DNA from: Halisarca cf. caerulea
Lineage: Eukaryota > Porifera > Demospongiae > Chondrillida > Halisarcidae
Length of the DNA: 27,500 bases
Direction of reading: 5' to 3'
Assembly: GCA_963170055.1 (NCBI GenBank)
Contig: CAUJGJ010000286.1
Coordinates: forward strand, 77,501 to 105,000
How positions within the stretch are numbered: position 1 is the first letter of the stretch; the number at the start of each line of letters is the position of its first letter. Below the pieces are notes generated by a model. It made no database searches, had not been told where the DNA came from, and saw nothing but the letters and a program-made list of their open reading frames with translations. A program made the translations under genes and the position numbers. Below, one piece after another: positions 11,604 to 22,830 of the stretch.

Positions 11604-14600
11604 ATTGAGATATAGATAAGCTTTGAATGACTTCCATTAAAGGCTCAAAACCACCAAAAATCTCAGAAACAGGCTTCCTTACTGCTGCATCTGTTCCTGT
11701 ACCAAGGGATAGAGTGGTTTTACTGCCTTTTTTTACACTCCTCATGATAACGTCTAGTGGGAAAATCTCCTGAGGTGAGGGGGATTTTGGCTGCTTCAAC
11801 AACATCTGTTGGTTGACCGAGTGGATCATGTACACAGTGCCTGATAGACGTGGAGACAGGTCACGAATTGTGGCAAAGATGTCTTCAGTGAGTTTTGAAA
11901 TGTACCTACAGAGAACTTCTGGACCGACTTCACTCCTTCCGATCACTTGAATGACAGCGTTGTCACTGATCTGAACAGCTACATCGACATCTTCAGTTGA
12001 CTGCCAGAAGATTCCGTTCCACCACACCTTTGAGTAGTGCTCCCTGGACTCTGAACCTTCCAACTCATGGAAAATGTGATGTGCAGCCAATCGAAGGATG
12101 ATGGTTTGAAGGAGACGAGGAGATATGAAGACATTCTCATTGACCACTAGCTGCCAGGATAGAGTGTAGCTTTCTTCAGAAGGCTGAATGAAAGCTTTAG
12201 GCGGCTCTGCTGATACCAATGCTGGAAAAAACAGATACCTGTGTCCCTCATCTGAGCTGTCCATCATATGGATGGCTTCGGGGAGGATTGACGGATCCAC
12301 CTTCACACAGAATTCCAAACTGATCACTACATCGTGAACCATTGAGGGGTCCAATGTGGGGAAAAGTTCTGACAGACGTTGACAGCTGAGGAGACCGAAC
12401 TTGTTCACAATCTTCTTCGATGGCGAGAACAGCGTCCCATACACCTCGTGGAGTATGGATGGGAGGTCCAATACCAACCAACCTTTGGACACACCTTTGC
12501 TGGGAAGATAGAGGAAGTGACCTGTCGATGATAGATCTTTGCATACTTCTTCTGCTGGTGGGAGGTTGGTGGAGAGATTGGCTTTTTTGTAAGCAATCCA
12601 ATCTGAAAAGTCTGATACAGGAATAAATTTGTCCTCGAAAGAGGAACGTATTTGAGATATTACCCAGGGGATACTATATCCAGTATCTCTTGCCTTGTAC
12701 TGAGGTGGTGGAACTTAACATAACTTAGTGATGTCACTGGAGTAAGGTTGACGGCAGTCCAGGTAGCAAAGATCCTTAAACTCCAAAGGAGCATCACAAA
12801 GGCTATCCTTTACCCTGTGGTAGCAGAGCTCCAACTTCTCCTTTATCTCAGCCTTACGTTTCACCTTGTCCATGTAGCTTCCAATGACAATGACCCGAAC
12901 TGGATTGGCAGAAGAAGGTATCTTGGAAAATGGCTGCAGCCAGCGATTCAGTTGATGAGAAATATCTGACCCATTTTCTGTAGCCTTCACCACCACTATG
13001 ATGGTGACAGTGGATAGGCCTTTACTGAGAATGGACTCCAAGAACATCTCATGAGGACCATGGTACTCGTGTTGTCCTGCAAAGTCAAAGAACACCACAT
13101 CTCCGTAACGTTTACTGCTGAGAGATACTGGCTCGATGCCAGCTGTACGTTTAGTGTTGCTTCGAACTCCAAATAGACGATTGCGGATTTTCTTTACAAA
13201 GCTAGCATTCTCATTCTGCAGGGATGCAACAAGGGTGCTTTTGCCACTCAATGCATTACCAATAACACAGACAGACTTCTTTGTCTGGAAGGACAGTGAT
13301 TGTAAAATGGCCTCTTTGAACTCCCTATAGTAGACAGGTTTAGTGGTGTTTGGAAGGTTGTGCTCATAACACTCACATCAGCTCCTGCTTCGACAAGGTG
13401 AATACCACACTGGATGTGGTTGTTTTGAGAGGCAAAATGAAGAGATGTAAGACCATCAGGATTCTGCATGTTGATGTTCACTCCTTGAAGAATGAGCTGC
13501 TTTGTTAAGGTCTCATCTCCCTCCCGAGCTGTCCACATCAAAGCAGTCTTAGATGGACTGGTACTCAAGAGAATTGACCTCCAGTACCAACCGCATTGGT
13601 GATCAAGATATTTGCTGCATTTCTGTGGTTGTGGTTGACAGCATATGAAAGAACCTCTCTACCAAAGCCTCCTCCAGGATCACAATCTGCATGTTGGGCA
13701 GGTGGTGTATTGTCTTTAGGTAAAACCCCATGCTCAAGAAAACAAGACACAACACCTGGACGCCTGGTAGGAGCAGCCCACATTGCAGGGGTGGAATGGT
13801 CTGTGTCAACCTTAGCACCTGAATTCAATATCACCTCAATTACCTTTAGGTGCCCACTCACAATTGCCCAGTGGAGGGTTGTTCGATGGTCCCCATCTTT
13901 CTTATCAACATTGGCACCACTAGCAATCAAGTGACTAACAACGTCATGATAACCCCCATGAACAGCCCCCATCAAGGGGGTGACATGGTCCTTATCTACC
14001 TCATCAATCATGGCACCTGCATATAATAGCACTTCAACAACCTTCAGGTGGCCTACATCGCTTGCCCAGTGAAGGGCTGTTTGATCATCCTTGTCTTTCT
14101 TGTCAACATCAGCACCACTAGTGATGAAGTGGCTAACAACGTCATGATGACCTCTACGAGCAGCCAACATCAGGGGGGTGACAAAGTCCTCATCTACTAC
14201 ATCAACCTCAGTACCTGCATTCAATAATGCTTTAACTGCCTTCAGGTGACCATCCCCACTTGCATAGTGAAGGGCTGTTTGATAGCTACGACATTTCTTG
14301 TCAACATTGGCACCACTAGTAATCAAATGACCAACTACATTGTGATGACCTCCTCGAGCAGCCTCCATCAAAGGGGTTTTATAGTGTACATTTACTACAT
14401 CAACCTCGGCACCTGCAATTAACAGTGCTACAACTACCCTCAGGTGTCCACTCGAGCTGGCCCAGTGAAGAGCTGTTACACCATCCCCATTTGTCTTATC
14501 AACGTCGGCACCGCTAGTGATCAGAAGACTAGCAACATCGTGATGACCTTCATAAGCAGCTTTCATCAAGGGGGTGACATGGCGTCTATCTACTACACTA

Positions 14601-14853
14601 CCACTACCTTTAAGTGGCCTACCTCGCTTGCCCTGTGAAGGGCTGTTCGATCGTCCCGGCCTTTCTTATCAAAGTCCGCACCGCTCGCGATCAAGCAACT
14701 AACAACGTCGTGATGACCTTCACGAGCAGAAACCGTCAAAGGTGTTCCTCTCCAGTCACCTGTCCCATTCGGTGAGTATCCTCGATCTAGTAGAGCCTTC
14801 ACTCTCGGTAAGTCTCCTTCGGCACAAGCGTCAAGAAATTCCTTTTCGGCCAT

Positions 14854-15301
14854 GTTTATCTGCACATGCATGTCTGGTTAGCGAGACTGTCCCGACAGGC
14901 GCCCAGAGGCTTGTCGGGTGCGCATGAAATATGAAAGCTAGCTACATCCGTTGCTTTTTTCGCTACCTTCTGACGTGTATGTCATCCACTGCCGCAGCAG
15001 AAACGAGTGAGTGTTTCAATATTAAATTCCTAATGTCAAAATAATTATCTATCCACCTGTCTCAGTGTTGCCAGGCCAATTGTGAAAAAAGTCCTAAATA
15101 TTGTTGGCATGCCAATGAATACAGGATCAACAATGTATCATGCAAATTATTATACAGGCATTTACAGCCAAGCCCCTCATAAATATGTGTTACAGCAAAT
15201 ATCGTAGTAAACCAACCACATGTACACAAGGTCATGCTGCACACACGTGCATTGGGTCTGGCTATACCAGACTAGTGAAATCAATAGACATCAGCATAGT
15301 A
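14854..15301. other. Upstream flank of copy 2
   Basis: No gene recognised. The segment contains the block at 14953-15016 that is shared with the upstream side of copy 3. A short inverted repeat (CCCGACA near 14890 and TGTCGGG near 14912) could form a small stem. Confidence 0.5.
14953..15016. promoter_or_regulatory. Conserved upstream block of copies 2 and 3 (copy-2 instance)
   Basis: This stretch, with words CTTCTGACGTGTAT, ATCCACTGC and GAGTGAGTGTTT, aligns with 27376-27440 upstream of copy 3. It starts 100 bp upstream of the copy 2 ATG. On the minus strand it includes a pyrimidine-rich TTTCTGCTGCGGCAG resembling a 3' splice site; on the plus strand it includes GTGAGT resembling a 5' splice site. 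It may be a promoter element or a noncoding 5' exon boundary. The function is inference from conservation alone. Confidence 0.45.
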
Positions 15302-15477
15302 CAGTGCAGTCTGGATAAGTCGAATCACTATAGGGACAGAAAAATTAATTCCATTTATCAGAACTTCCACTTAACAGAGTTTATTCATAATAGTTTAAAT
15401 TGAGTAGGGACGAACAAATCCATTCAACTTACCCAGAACTTCCAGTTAAGCAAGCTCTACTTAAGTGGACTGCACTG
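15302..15477. mobile_element. TA-flanked MITE, 176 bp
   Basis: The element starts CAGTGCAGTC and the opposite end, read on the minus strand, also starts CAGTGCAGTC. Both ends then have TAAGT at a slightly different offset, and both are flanked by TA. The interior holds diverged direct repeats (AGAACTTCCACTTAA and AGAACTTCCAGTTAA). It is non-coding and of Tc1/mariner-pogo style by its ends and TA target. Confidence 0.72.
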
Positions 15478-15821
15478 TAAAAGTTATCCATCCTTAAACA
15501 CGTTAATTCAGATCACTGAATCCATAGAATATTGATGAATCCGTAGACCTGGCAACACTGCTATCTAATATAGTGAACTGCTCACTATATCTGGTGTTTT
15601 CACTGATTGAGTTGCTGGCGGGTATTCATGTACATGCACAGATCAACCAATACTAACCAGTCATAGCCTCACATCCATGGTGCAGTGGGCTAGATAGACA
15701 GGTATATAGATAGGTAGTAGTACTTTTCCAAACACTACAAAGCTGAATTTATCTGATCCGAAATGATGATGTTATAGGACATGTCTCCATCCTACATTTG
15801 TTTCTTATTTCTAACACTGCA
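15478..15821. other. Intergenic, no gene recognised
   Basis: Unique AT-rich sequence with no credible frame, transposon end or RNA gene. Confidence 0.5.
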
Positions 15822-15982
15822 TATGTCACATGTATGTCACATGTATCACTATGTCATATGTATGTCACATGTATGTCACATGTATCACTATGTCACATGT
15901 ATGTCACATGTATCACTATATATATGTCATATGTATGTCACATGTATCACTATGTCATATGTATGTCACATGTATGTACATA
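15822..15982. repeat. Degenerate TATGTCACATG tandem repeat
   Basis: The words TATGTCACATG and TATCACTATG alternate through about 160 bp in units of about 11 and 28 bp. The resulting frame reads as repeated Met-Tyr-Val-Thr-Cys and is not a gene. Confidence 0.9.
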
Positions 15983-16040
15983 CACACATGCATACCCTCA
16001 GTGCAGTCCTTCAACATGGTAATGTGTTCACACTTCACAC

Positions 16041-16411
16041 TGTGGTCCCAATTGTGTCCTTATTATAGAGGTTCCACTATACAGGACTGTTTACTGTGGT
16101 CCCAATTGTGTCCTTATTATAGAGGTTCCACTGTACAGGACTGTTTACTGTGGTCCCAGTGGTGTCCTTATTATAGAGGTTCCACTATACAGGACTGTTT
16201 ACTGTGGTCCCAATGGTGTCCTTATTATAGAGGTTCCACTATACAGGACTGTTTACTGTGGTCCCAATTGTGTCCTTATTATAGAGGTTCCACTGTACAG
16301 GACTGCTTACTGTGGTCCCAGTGGTGTCCTTATTATAGAGGTTCCACTGTACAGGGCTGCTTACTGTGGTCCCAGTGGTGTCCTTATTATAGAGGTTCCA
16401 CTGTACAGGAC
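16041..16411. repeat. 54-bp minisatellite, about 7 copies
   Basis: Units begin TGTGGTCCCA at 16041, 16095, 16149, 16203, 16257, 16311 and 16365. Each contains TTATAGAGGTTCCACT, the same transposon-terminus-like core found in the 65-bp minisatellite. Because 54 is divisible by three, one frame stays open throughout (an 18-residue repeat). There is no other sign of coding function. Confidence 0.94.
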
Positions 16412-16419
16412 TAGCTGTT

Positions 16420-16646
16420 TACATGAGGTATACACAGGGACAGAATGAGGAGTACTTACTATCCAGGAGTACGTACTAAACCAGGTACTTACTATCAGGG
16501 TTGGTTTATGTACACAACGTATGCACAGGGACAGAATGAGGAGTGCTTACTATCCAGGAGTTTTTACTAAACCAAGTACTTACTGTCAGGGTTGGTTTAT
16601 GTACATGAGGTATACACAAGGACAGAATGAGGAGTACTTACTATCC
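16420..16646. repeat. 91-bp tandem repeat, about 2.5 copies
   Basis: Units start near 16420, 16511 and 16602. Each contains GGGACAGAATGAGGAGT or a close variant and a CTTACTATCC segment. The third unit is cut after ACTATCC by the retroelement insertion at 16647, and its continuation (ACTATCCAGGAGTA) resumes at 18242. Confidence 0.9.
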
Positions 16647-18234
16647 GGGAGCTTATTGTCAAAGAAGAGTATGCTGATGAAGCACACAGCCATTTCTCCT
16701 CTCTTGGTGTAAACATCACCACCAGAGGCCACCGTCACCTTGGCTCGGCCATTGGAGAGGATGATTTTATTGACATCTTTCTAAAGAAGAAGGTTGACCA
16801 GTGGTTAACTGAACTGACGACTCTCATCAACATTGCCAGAACCGAGCCACACGCAGCTTACTGTGGATTCACATATGGCTTCAAACACAAACTAACCTAC
16901 TCAATGAGAACCACTCCATACGTTAGTGAACACTTGTCACCCATTGAAGATCTCATTAGGCACAAGTTTATTTCAGCCCTGACAGGAAGAAATGCAGTAT
17001 CTGACATTGAGCGTCAACTCCTTGCCCTTCCTCCAAAACTTGGAGGGTTAGGGATAACAGACTTCGCACAAGTTGCGCCTGAGTACTACCTCACTTCATC
17101 TGAGATCTGTAACCCAATTGTCAACTGTATTGTGAACCAACAACGGAACATTGACGAAGCTACCAGTGCTGAACAACGGAAAATCAAGCTCAAAATTTGT
17201 TCAGAGAGAAGGAAAAGGGAGGCAGCAAGAGCCTCAGCCCTGAGTTTACCAGACCATCTCTCCAAAGCCGCAGAGCTCGCCCAGGACAAGTGCTCATCTT
17301 CCTGGCTGGCAACCCTCCCACTGGAGAAATATGGGTTCCACCTGTCTAAAAGCGACTTCAGGGATGCTCTATCCTTGAGGTATGGCTGGTTGCCTGAAAG
17401 GATGCCCTCCAAGTGCGTGTGCAATGAGACCTTCACCATTGAACACGCACTTAGCTGTCCAAGAGGAGCCTTTCCCAGTATACGGCATAACAAGATCAGG
17501 GACTTCACCGGCATGTTGCTAACAGAAGTCTGCCATGATGCTACACTCAGACCAGTGTTACATCCTCTGTCGGGTGAGGAATTGCAACATGCCACTGCTA
17601 GGGCGGAGGACGAAGCGAGGGTGGACATTGCGGCCAGGAGCTTTTGGGGAAATCGACAAGTGGCATATTTTGACGTGAAGGTCTTTAACCCTTACGCCAA
17701 GTCGAACCGAAAGTTTTCTCTGGCCTCATGCTTCACCCATCATGAAAAATCCAAAAAGAGATCGTATGAGCAAAGGATAATCGAGGTGGAACACGGGTCC
17801 TTCACCCCACTTGTCTTCAGTGCTTCTGGTAGTATGGGCCGTTCAGCTGCCATATTCTACCGCAGATTGGCTGCACAGCTTCCTGAGAAGAGGAATGAGC
17901 CATATCCAGTGACCATGGGTTGGCTTCGCTGCCACATTTCCTTCTCTCTGGTACGATCAGCAGGTCTGTGCATTAGAGGTACCCGATCTAGGACAAATTT
18001 CATCCCTAGAGTGCCAGATTCCACTAATTTGGCTGTAGCTGAGCTGCACACTCCTATTTGAACTCTATCGTTAGCTTGACTATATCTTGTATTTAAATTG
18101 AAATCATCCATTGATTTGATTGTACTCATTGAGAGCCTCACATAGCACACACTTTTAATTTTCGTACGATTACTCAAACATCTTCACGTAACTTTTAATG
18201 TTTATTAAAACTGTGTGCATTTGAATTTAATAAT
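16647..18234 (+). mobile_element. 5'-truncated retroelement insertion
   Basis: A coding block of retroelement type begins abruptly at 16647 inside a tandem-repeat unit and ends near 18234. ACTATCC stands immediately before it (16640-16646) and immediately after it (18235-18241), consistent with a 7-bp target-site duplication. A further ACTATCCAGGAGTA then continues the interrupted repeat. The 5' part of the element is missing, as expected for truncated reverse transcription. A 3' noncoding tail of about 170 bp follows the stop codon, without a clear poly(A) run. Confidence 0.75.
16649..18061 (+). pseudogene. Partial retroelement polyprotein: RT C-terminus, zinc knuckle, PD-(D/E)XK-like domain
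   Basis: An open frame of 470 residues from the truncation point to the stop at 18061; its upstream start is lost. The first 85 residues, including HLGSAIG and YGFKHKLTY, resemble the end of a reverse transcriptase, as does LPPKLGGLGI near residue 130. A Cys-His cluster (C256, C258, H266, C270) is a probable zinc knuckle. RVDIAAR followed by AYFDVKVFNP (D326, D342, K344) fits a PD-(D/E)XK restriction-like nuclease core. This order is known from retroelements with restriction-like endonucleases, and sequences like this are frequent in cnidarian and sponge genomes. The frame is uninterrupted, so the insertion is fairly young, but without the catalytic RT part it cannot be autonomous. The exact clade is not assigned. 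Confidence 0.72.
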
Positions 18235-18248
18235 ACTATCCACTATCC

Positions 18249-18520
18249 AGGAGTATAAGACAACCACCTGTCTACACCAGCCACCAGGTCAGGTGTCCTT
18301 TATACAGAAGTTCCACTGTATAGCACAACCACCTGTCCAGGTTAGGTCTCCTTAATACAGAGGTTCCACAATATAAGATAGCCACCTGTCTACACCAGCC
18401 ACCAGGTTAGGTGTCCTTTATACAGAGGTTCCACTGTGTGAGTCAACCACCTGTCCAGGTTAGGTGTCCTTTATACAGAGGTTCCACTGTGTGAGTCAAC
18501 CACCTGTCTACACTAAGCAT
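18249..18520. repeat. 65-bp minisatellite, second locus (about 5 copies)
   Basis: The same unit as at 789-1728, with ACAACCACCTGTCTACACC and TACAGAGGTTCCACTGT cores, in about 5 copies. Some units are shortened by loss of the TACACCAGCCACC part (CCACCTGTCCAGG). Confidence 0.92.
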
Positions 18521-18531
18521 CGAGTTAGAAA

Positions 18532-18885
18532 GTTGTATATGCCCTTCTCACTAATTAAGCCCTGCGATATTTCAGGAAGTACGTACCTACATCAGCTATC
18601 ATGGTTGCCAGGGGTAACAACATGCACCTCGTTAACAAAGTAATGTATATCTTATGCGCTACTGAACATGTTACAACAACCACTCAGTGAGGCCCGGCCA
18701 TGGTATAGTGAGGGCTATAAAGTCTGGTACACACCCACAACAAATAGGACTCCACACCCACAAATCACAAGCCATAGCAACACTACATTGGAGCCACACC
18801 CACTAATTTAGGTAAAATGAATTGAACAATCAGGTGCATGAGGAATGCCCCTTATAATATTGAACGGTACACAGTCAAACATAAG
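18532..18885. other. Duplicated intergenic flank (copy B) and unique sequence
   Basis: The first 180 bases align with 1742-1966 (GTTGCCAGGGGTA and TTACAACAACCACTCAGT are shared). The rest, up to the CA tract, shows no gene. Confidence 0.6.
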
Positions 18886-18956
<71 letters not shown>

Positions 18957-18957
18957 G

Positions 18958-18993
<36 letters not shown>

Positions 18994-19007
18994 ACAACAA
19001 CATACTG

Positions 19008-19055
<48 letters not shown>

Positions 19056-19071
19056 ATACAACAACATACTG

Positions 19072-19141
<70 letters not shown>
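18886..19141. repeat. Compound (CA)n microsatellite with a duplicated spacer
   Basis: Three CA tracts (18886-18990, about 19011-19053, 19075-19141) are separated by two identical copies of the 20-base spacer AATACAACAACATACTGTTT at 18991 and 19055. The tract is the counterpart of 2751-3075 in the segmental duplication. Confidence 0.94.
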
Positions 19142-19146
<5 letters not shown>

Positions 19147-19184
19147 ACAACCCTGAATGATATTACTTTGATTAATAATTACAT

Positions 19185-19655
19185 TGGAACCCCTCATATC
19201 CAGGCAGCTTCGAATCAGGGGCTGCCCTTACTAATATACAAAATTAGACACATTCCATAATGTCATAGTATAATATAATTTTTTTGATATTGCACATTTA
19301 CACGTACTATAACAGCACTAGCCATGCAGTGTTTGTTTGAGTGGAGTGATCTCCATTTCAAACTCTATGCTGAGATTCCACTAGCTATAGTCTCTTCTAT
19401 GCATGTGCTGAATACACCATCTGGTATGAAACACTGCATGCAGGGCCTGGGTGTGTATGTAATGGGTGCATGCACCTTTTGCTCATCAGCATTAGGTGGC
19501 TTACTATTGCATTCACTTCATCACATGATCAAATAGTTATCATCCCCATTATATATACACATCCTTAGTATGAATAGTACACGCAGAAGAAACGTAATTA
19601 GAGACTAGCTCATGCAAAGAATGATAAGATACGTATTTATACCACAAGAAAAGTA
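19185..19655. other. 3' flank of the gene remnant, duplicated from the 3076-3645 type
   Basis: CAGGGGCTGCCC near 19215, CTAGCCATGCAGTGTT near 19317, ATGCATGTGC near 19399 and CACAAGAAAAGTAGTCAGTGAGAACATA near the end parallel the region next to copy 1 in the same order. No coding function. Confidence 0.7.
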
Positions 19656-19676
19656 GTCAGTGAGAACATACAGGGA

Positions 19677-20342
19677 GTATCCAGCATTCTTGAGAACCTT
19701 GAGAACTGTTCTCCAAACTCTTGGCTCTCTCTTCCTGTACCTTCACCACCAGCTAGCCATCTGGTGAACATCCTACGACAGCACTTCTCCATACTGCATG
19801 GGTGGATGTCTGCATGCTTCAATGATATTTAGAACAGACTTCGTTGTCCAATTGGATGCCAATAAGCTGCGCCACTCAAGTGCAACATGACAGATGATGA
19901 GCCGCTGCAGTTCACTAAGTGTGGGTGTGATCTGAAGAGGATGAGTGGGTGTGGTCTGGACAGAATTTGTGGGTGTGGTCTAAATACTTTTAGTTGTGTT
20001 TGTCTGTGAAGGAGCAAGGGCACTAGGTAGTGGATTTAGCTGAGGTACACCAGATGTTCGCATGATCATGGTGTACTGAGATTGGGAAGTGGTTTAGTTC
20101 AGCTCATGTTTGGAGGGGAAGAACCTAGGAATAATAGAAGAAACAGGTGAGGTAAAGCAAGCAATCGGATAACAAGTTAATATCAGCATAAAGTACACAC
20201 TATATATAGAAACGACACACATGAATGCATTCACACACATACGCGCATGCACGCACACATACACATGTACACACACACATGAACACTTACATTGAGATAC
20301 AGACAATCTTTCAATGACTTCCATGGAAGTCTCAAAACTTTG
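19677..20342 (-). pseudogene. 3' remnant of an ankyrin-Roc-COR-Death gene (copy 4)
   Basis: Only the last residues of exon 1 survive (SMEVIERLSVSQ, near 20340-20291), followed by a recognisable intron (20290-20125; donor GTAAGTG, acceptor CTAG|GTTCTT) and exon 2. Exon 2 has in-frame stops soon after SSPP and before the octapeptide array, only about two octapeptide units, and frameshifts in the Death domain. Fragments such as CCRRMFTRWLAG remain legible. The end coding VGDVERIL is deleted. Upstream of about 20342 the similarity stops abruptly, so the whole sensor and GTPase part is absent. It is a decayed duplicate. Confidence 0.82.
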
Positions 20343-20777
20343 TTTGGCCATGTTAAATGTGGAAGGTATAGTATTATAGTATTGTATGTTATAGTAATTG
20401 AAGGTAAACTGCTCTAGGAAAGGGTGTTTTCTGTGTAGGTCTCATTCCTGTGGCAAAGTACATTCCAAAAGAAGTCTTCCAAGTGAAATTATTGGAAAGA
20501 GATAAGGTTTTCTTCTCCCTTATGCATCATGAGTAATTTCTTGAAAGGCTAACCGTAAACAAATAACATAGTCAATCTCTAGTGAGTGTAGTCCAGTTAA
20601 GGACAGTCTCAGCTGTACTGTGGATTTACAGTTCCTTGTGCCAGTGCAAGTTTCAACTGGTCAGGAGCAACTCATAAGACGCGGGATCTGTGGCACATGA
20701 CGTGACTATAGCATGTCCCCATGTACTGTATGTACACTTCAGGTGCAATGCAGTGGGATCAAATCATATCATGGGAC

Positions 20778-20810
20778 CATAGATAATATAAACCATGTAT
20801 ATTATCTATG
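20778..20810. repeat. Inverted repeat, 13-bp arms, 7-nt loop
   Basis: CATAGATAATATA and TATATTATCTATG are perfect reverse complements separated by AACCATG. The arms are AT-rich. No poly-T run or other terminator-like context is present. Confidence 0.8.
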
Positions 20811-21673
20811 ATGGGATGAATACTATTGTAATGCATTTTTCAAGTGAGAGGAGACCATAAATCCACTGTAACACATGGTCAGTACTGGTATGGTGATCAC
20901 TGTGTAGACGTGACTGACAGTGTATGTATGTTGTTTCCTTGATTGTAGGCCATTGGATTCACCAGACTAGATCCAGACAACAGTGGTCCTGGACCAGTTC
21001 CAGGGCATGTTGGTGAATGTTTGGAGAGTAGGGACTATATTGAATGTTGACCAAGATCTGTGAGGTGATGCGAAATCCAGTCATAATATCATTGTGATGA
21101 GTACCTTCTTAATATGTATTAGGAGATGTCAGGCTTCTGTTTATGACTTCAGCCTTGGGAATATTCTGTCCAGTTTTCTGAACCCTACAAAGTCAAAGGG
21201 TCAGTGTTTGTTGTTGCTCACTTGTGAGTATGGTTTCATCCACATCAGTTGCATATACTGAACAGATGATGTGTGTGTTCAAAGCACACTACAGATCACT
21301 AATATGTTGAATTGCACACTACAAAATGTCATTTTTGTAACTTTTGGTAAATTGTAGGATTTATTTGGAAAACGATTGTATTTGTGGTATTTACACAGTA
21401 AATGAAATCATGTTCTGTAAATTTTGACATGTGCATTTTGAAGGAAAAATGAGATCATTACAAAATTAAACAAATCACTATAATATGAAACACACAAAAC
21501 AGTTTCTGTGCAATATGGCTGCCACATGTGCAGTGCTCAAATTAGTGAGATATGGTATGCTAGACGTCCATCCCTACTAATGTGCACAGAGTCAATAGCA
21601 CTTGAGGGGCCATGTGTTGTTAGTTGCATAATATCATACATAAGCATGTATGGTGTGTGTGTGTGTATGTTGG

Positions 21674-21691
21674 TATAATAATATTATTATA
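21674..21691. repeat. 18-bp perfect palindrome, AT-rich
   Basis: TATAATAATATTATTATA is its own reverse complement. A short GT-rich arm on the left (about 21652-21668) and a CA-rich arm on the right (about 21702-21709) could extend the stem. Confidence 0.85.
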
Positions 21692-21820
21692 AGATTATAT
21701 ACACACACAAACCACATACATGAACATACAATGTAATTAAATTAATCCACATAATATCCCTTAATTAGCTGTCTGTCTTCCCTACAGTATACAGTACGTA
21801 TATGCAGCCTACATTGTGAG

Positions 21821-21832
21821 CTGTGTGTGTGT

Positions 21833-21888
<56 letters not shown>

Positions 21889-22214
21889 ACGTAAGCATGT
21901 GAGTGTGCATGTGTGTGTTTGTTTGTTTGTGTGTGTGTGTGTGTACGTGTGTTTGTTTGTGTGTGTGTGTGTCTGTGTGTGTATATGTGTTTGTTTATGT
22001 GTGTGTGTGTGTGTGTGTGTGTGTGGTGTGTACGTGTGTGCGCATGTGTGTGTGTATGCGTGTGTGTGCACGTGTACGTGTGTGTGCGTGTGTGTACGCG
22101 TATGTGTGTTTGTGTGTGTGTGCGTGTGTGTGTGTGTACGTGTGTCTGTGTGTGTATGTGTGTGTATATTATATGTACGTGTGTTTGCGCATGTGTGTAT
22201 GTGTTTGTGTGTGT

Positions 22215-22268
<54 letters not shown>

Positions 22269-22286
22269 GTGTTTGCATGCGTGTGT

Positions 22287-22316
<30 letters not shown>
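21821..22316. repeat. Long imperfect (GT)n tract, about 500 bp
   Basis: GT dinucleotides with many interruptions (TGTTTGTTTG, GTACGTG, GCGCATG). The open frames over it are poly-Cys-Val or poly-His-Thr and are not genes. Confidence 0.96.
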
Positions 22317-22317
<1 letters not shown>

Positions 22318-22457
22318 TAGGTGTATCTATATTTACAATGTATACATAAAGCATTTTATGTGCACTTTAAGTACTCGACACATGCAGGCATATGTTCATG
22401 CACACATGTACACTACTTATGCACACACCAAACCACATATACACACCCACACATAAT

Positions 22458-22580
<123 letters not shown>

Positions 22581-22676
22581 TATACATTTACACACATGCA
22601 CATACATCACTGGATATACATAATTTTATATTATGTACTTCATCCACATAATATATGGTAGAAATTTATGTATTAA

Positions 22677-22682
22677 TTTATT
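22677..22682 (-). other. Candidate polyadenylation signal of copy 3
   Basis: TTTATT on the plus strand is AATAAA on the minus strand, about 150 bp beyond the copy 3 stop codon. The setting is AT-rich, so a chance match is possible. Confidence 0.4.
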
Positions 22683-22830
22683 ATATATTGCATTCATAAT
22701 CAAATTGTTATCATCATTCTTCACATAACTATACATACAGTATACCCAGTAGAAAATGCAATATACATAGCTAGAGACAAGCCACAAGAAAAGTAGTCAG
22801 TGATAAACATAAAGTGAAACTGTTCAAAGG

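Larger units (their letters stand above)
10866..14853 (-). pseudogene. Ankyrin-Roc-COR-Death pseudogene (copy 2)
   Basis: This collinear homologue of the intact copies starts MAEKEFLDAC at 14853. It has at least four lesions. A 28-bp deletion near 14600 truncates an ankyrin repeat and shifts frame. A net 5-bp insertion near 13570 shifts frame, and a net 2-bp insertion near 13328 shifts it again. A 12-bp deletion near 12717 leaves an in-frame TAA just before the COR-like region. The Roc G4 motif SHKD has become SYMD, losing its lysine, and the P-loop reads GNALSGKS. Exon 2 (11452-10866) keeps an open linker and Death domain ending VERILFEQN. The splice junction 11604/11452 is conserved. The copy is clearly related but cannot make the full protein from this sequence. 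Assembly errors could explain single indels but hardly all four. Confidence 0.86.
20343..21820. other. Intergenic, no gene recognised
   Basis: Mostly AT-rich unique sequence between the remnant and the GT tract. It contains two AT-rich inverted repeats (20778-20810 and 21674-21691) and a possible orphan exon at 20949-21050. No gene can be supported. Confidence 0.5.

Noticed and set aside
15830..16414. 194-residue open frame with an 18-residue repeat
   Set aside because: The 54-bp minisatellite is a multiple of three, so one frame stays open by arithmetic. The unit carries a transposon-terminus motif, and no signal peptide or domain is convincing.
16904..18061. 385-residue frame starting with Met as a host gene
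   Set aside because: The frame continues upstream without a stop into RT-like sequence and is cut at 16647 by flanking ACTATCC copies, so it is part of a truncated retroelement.
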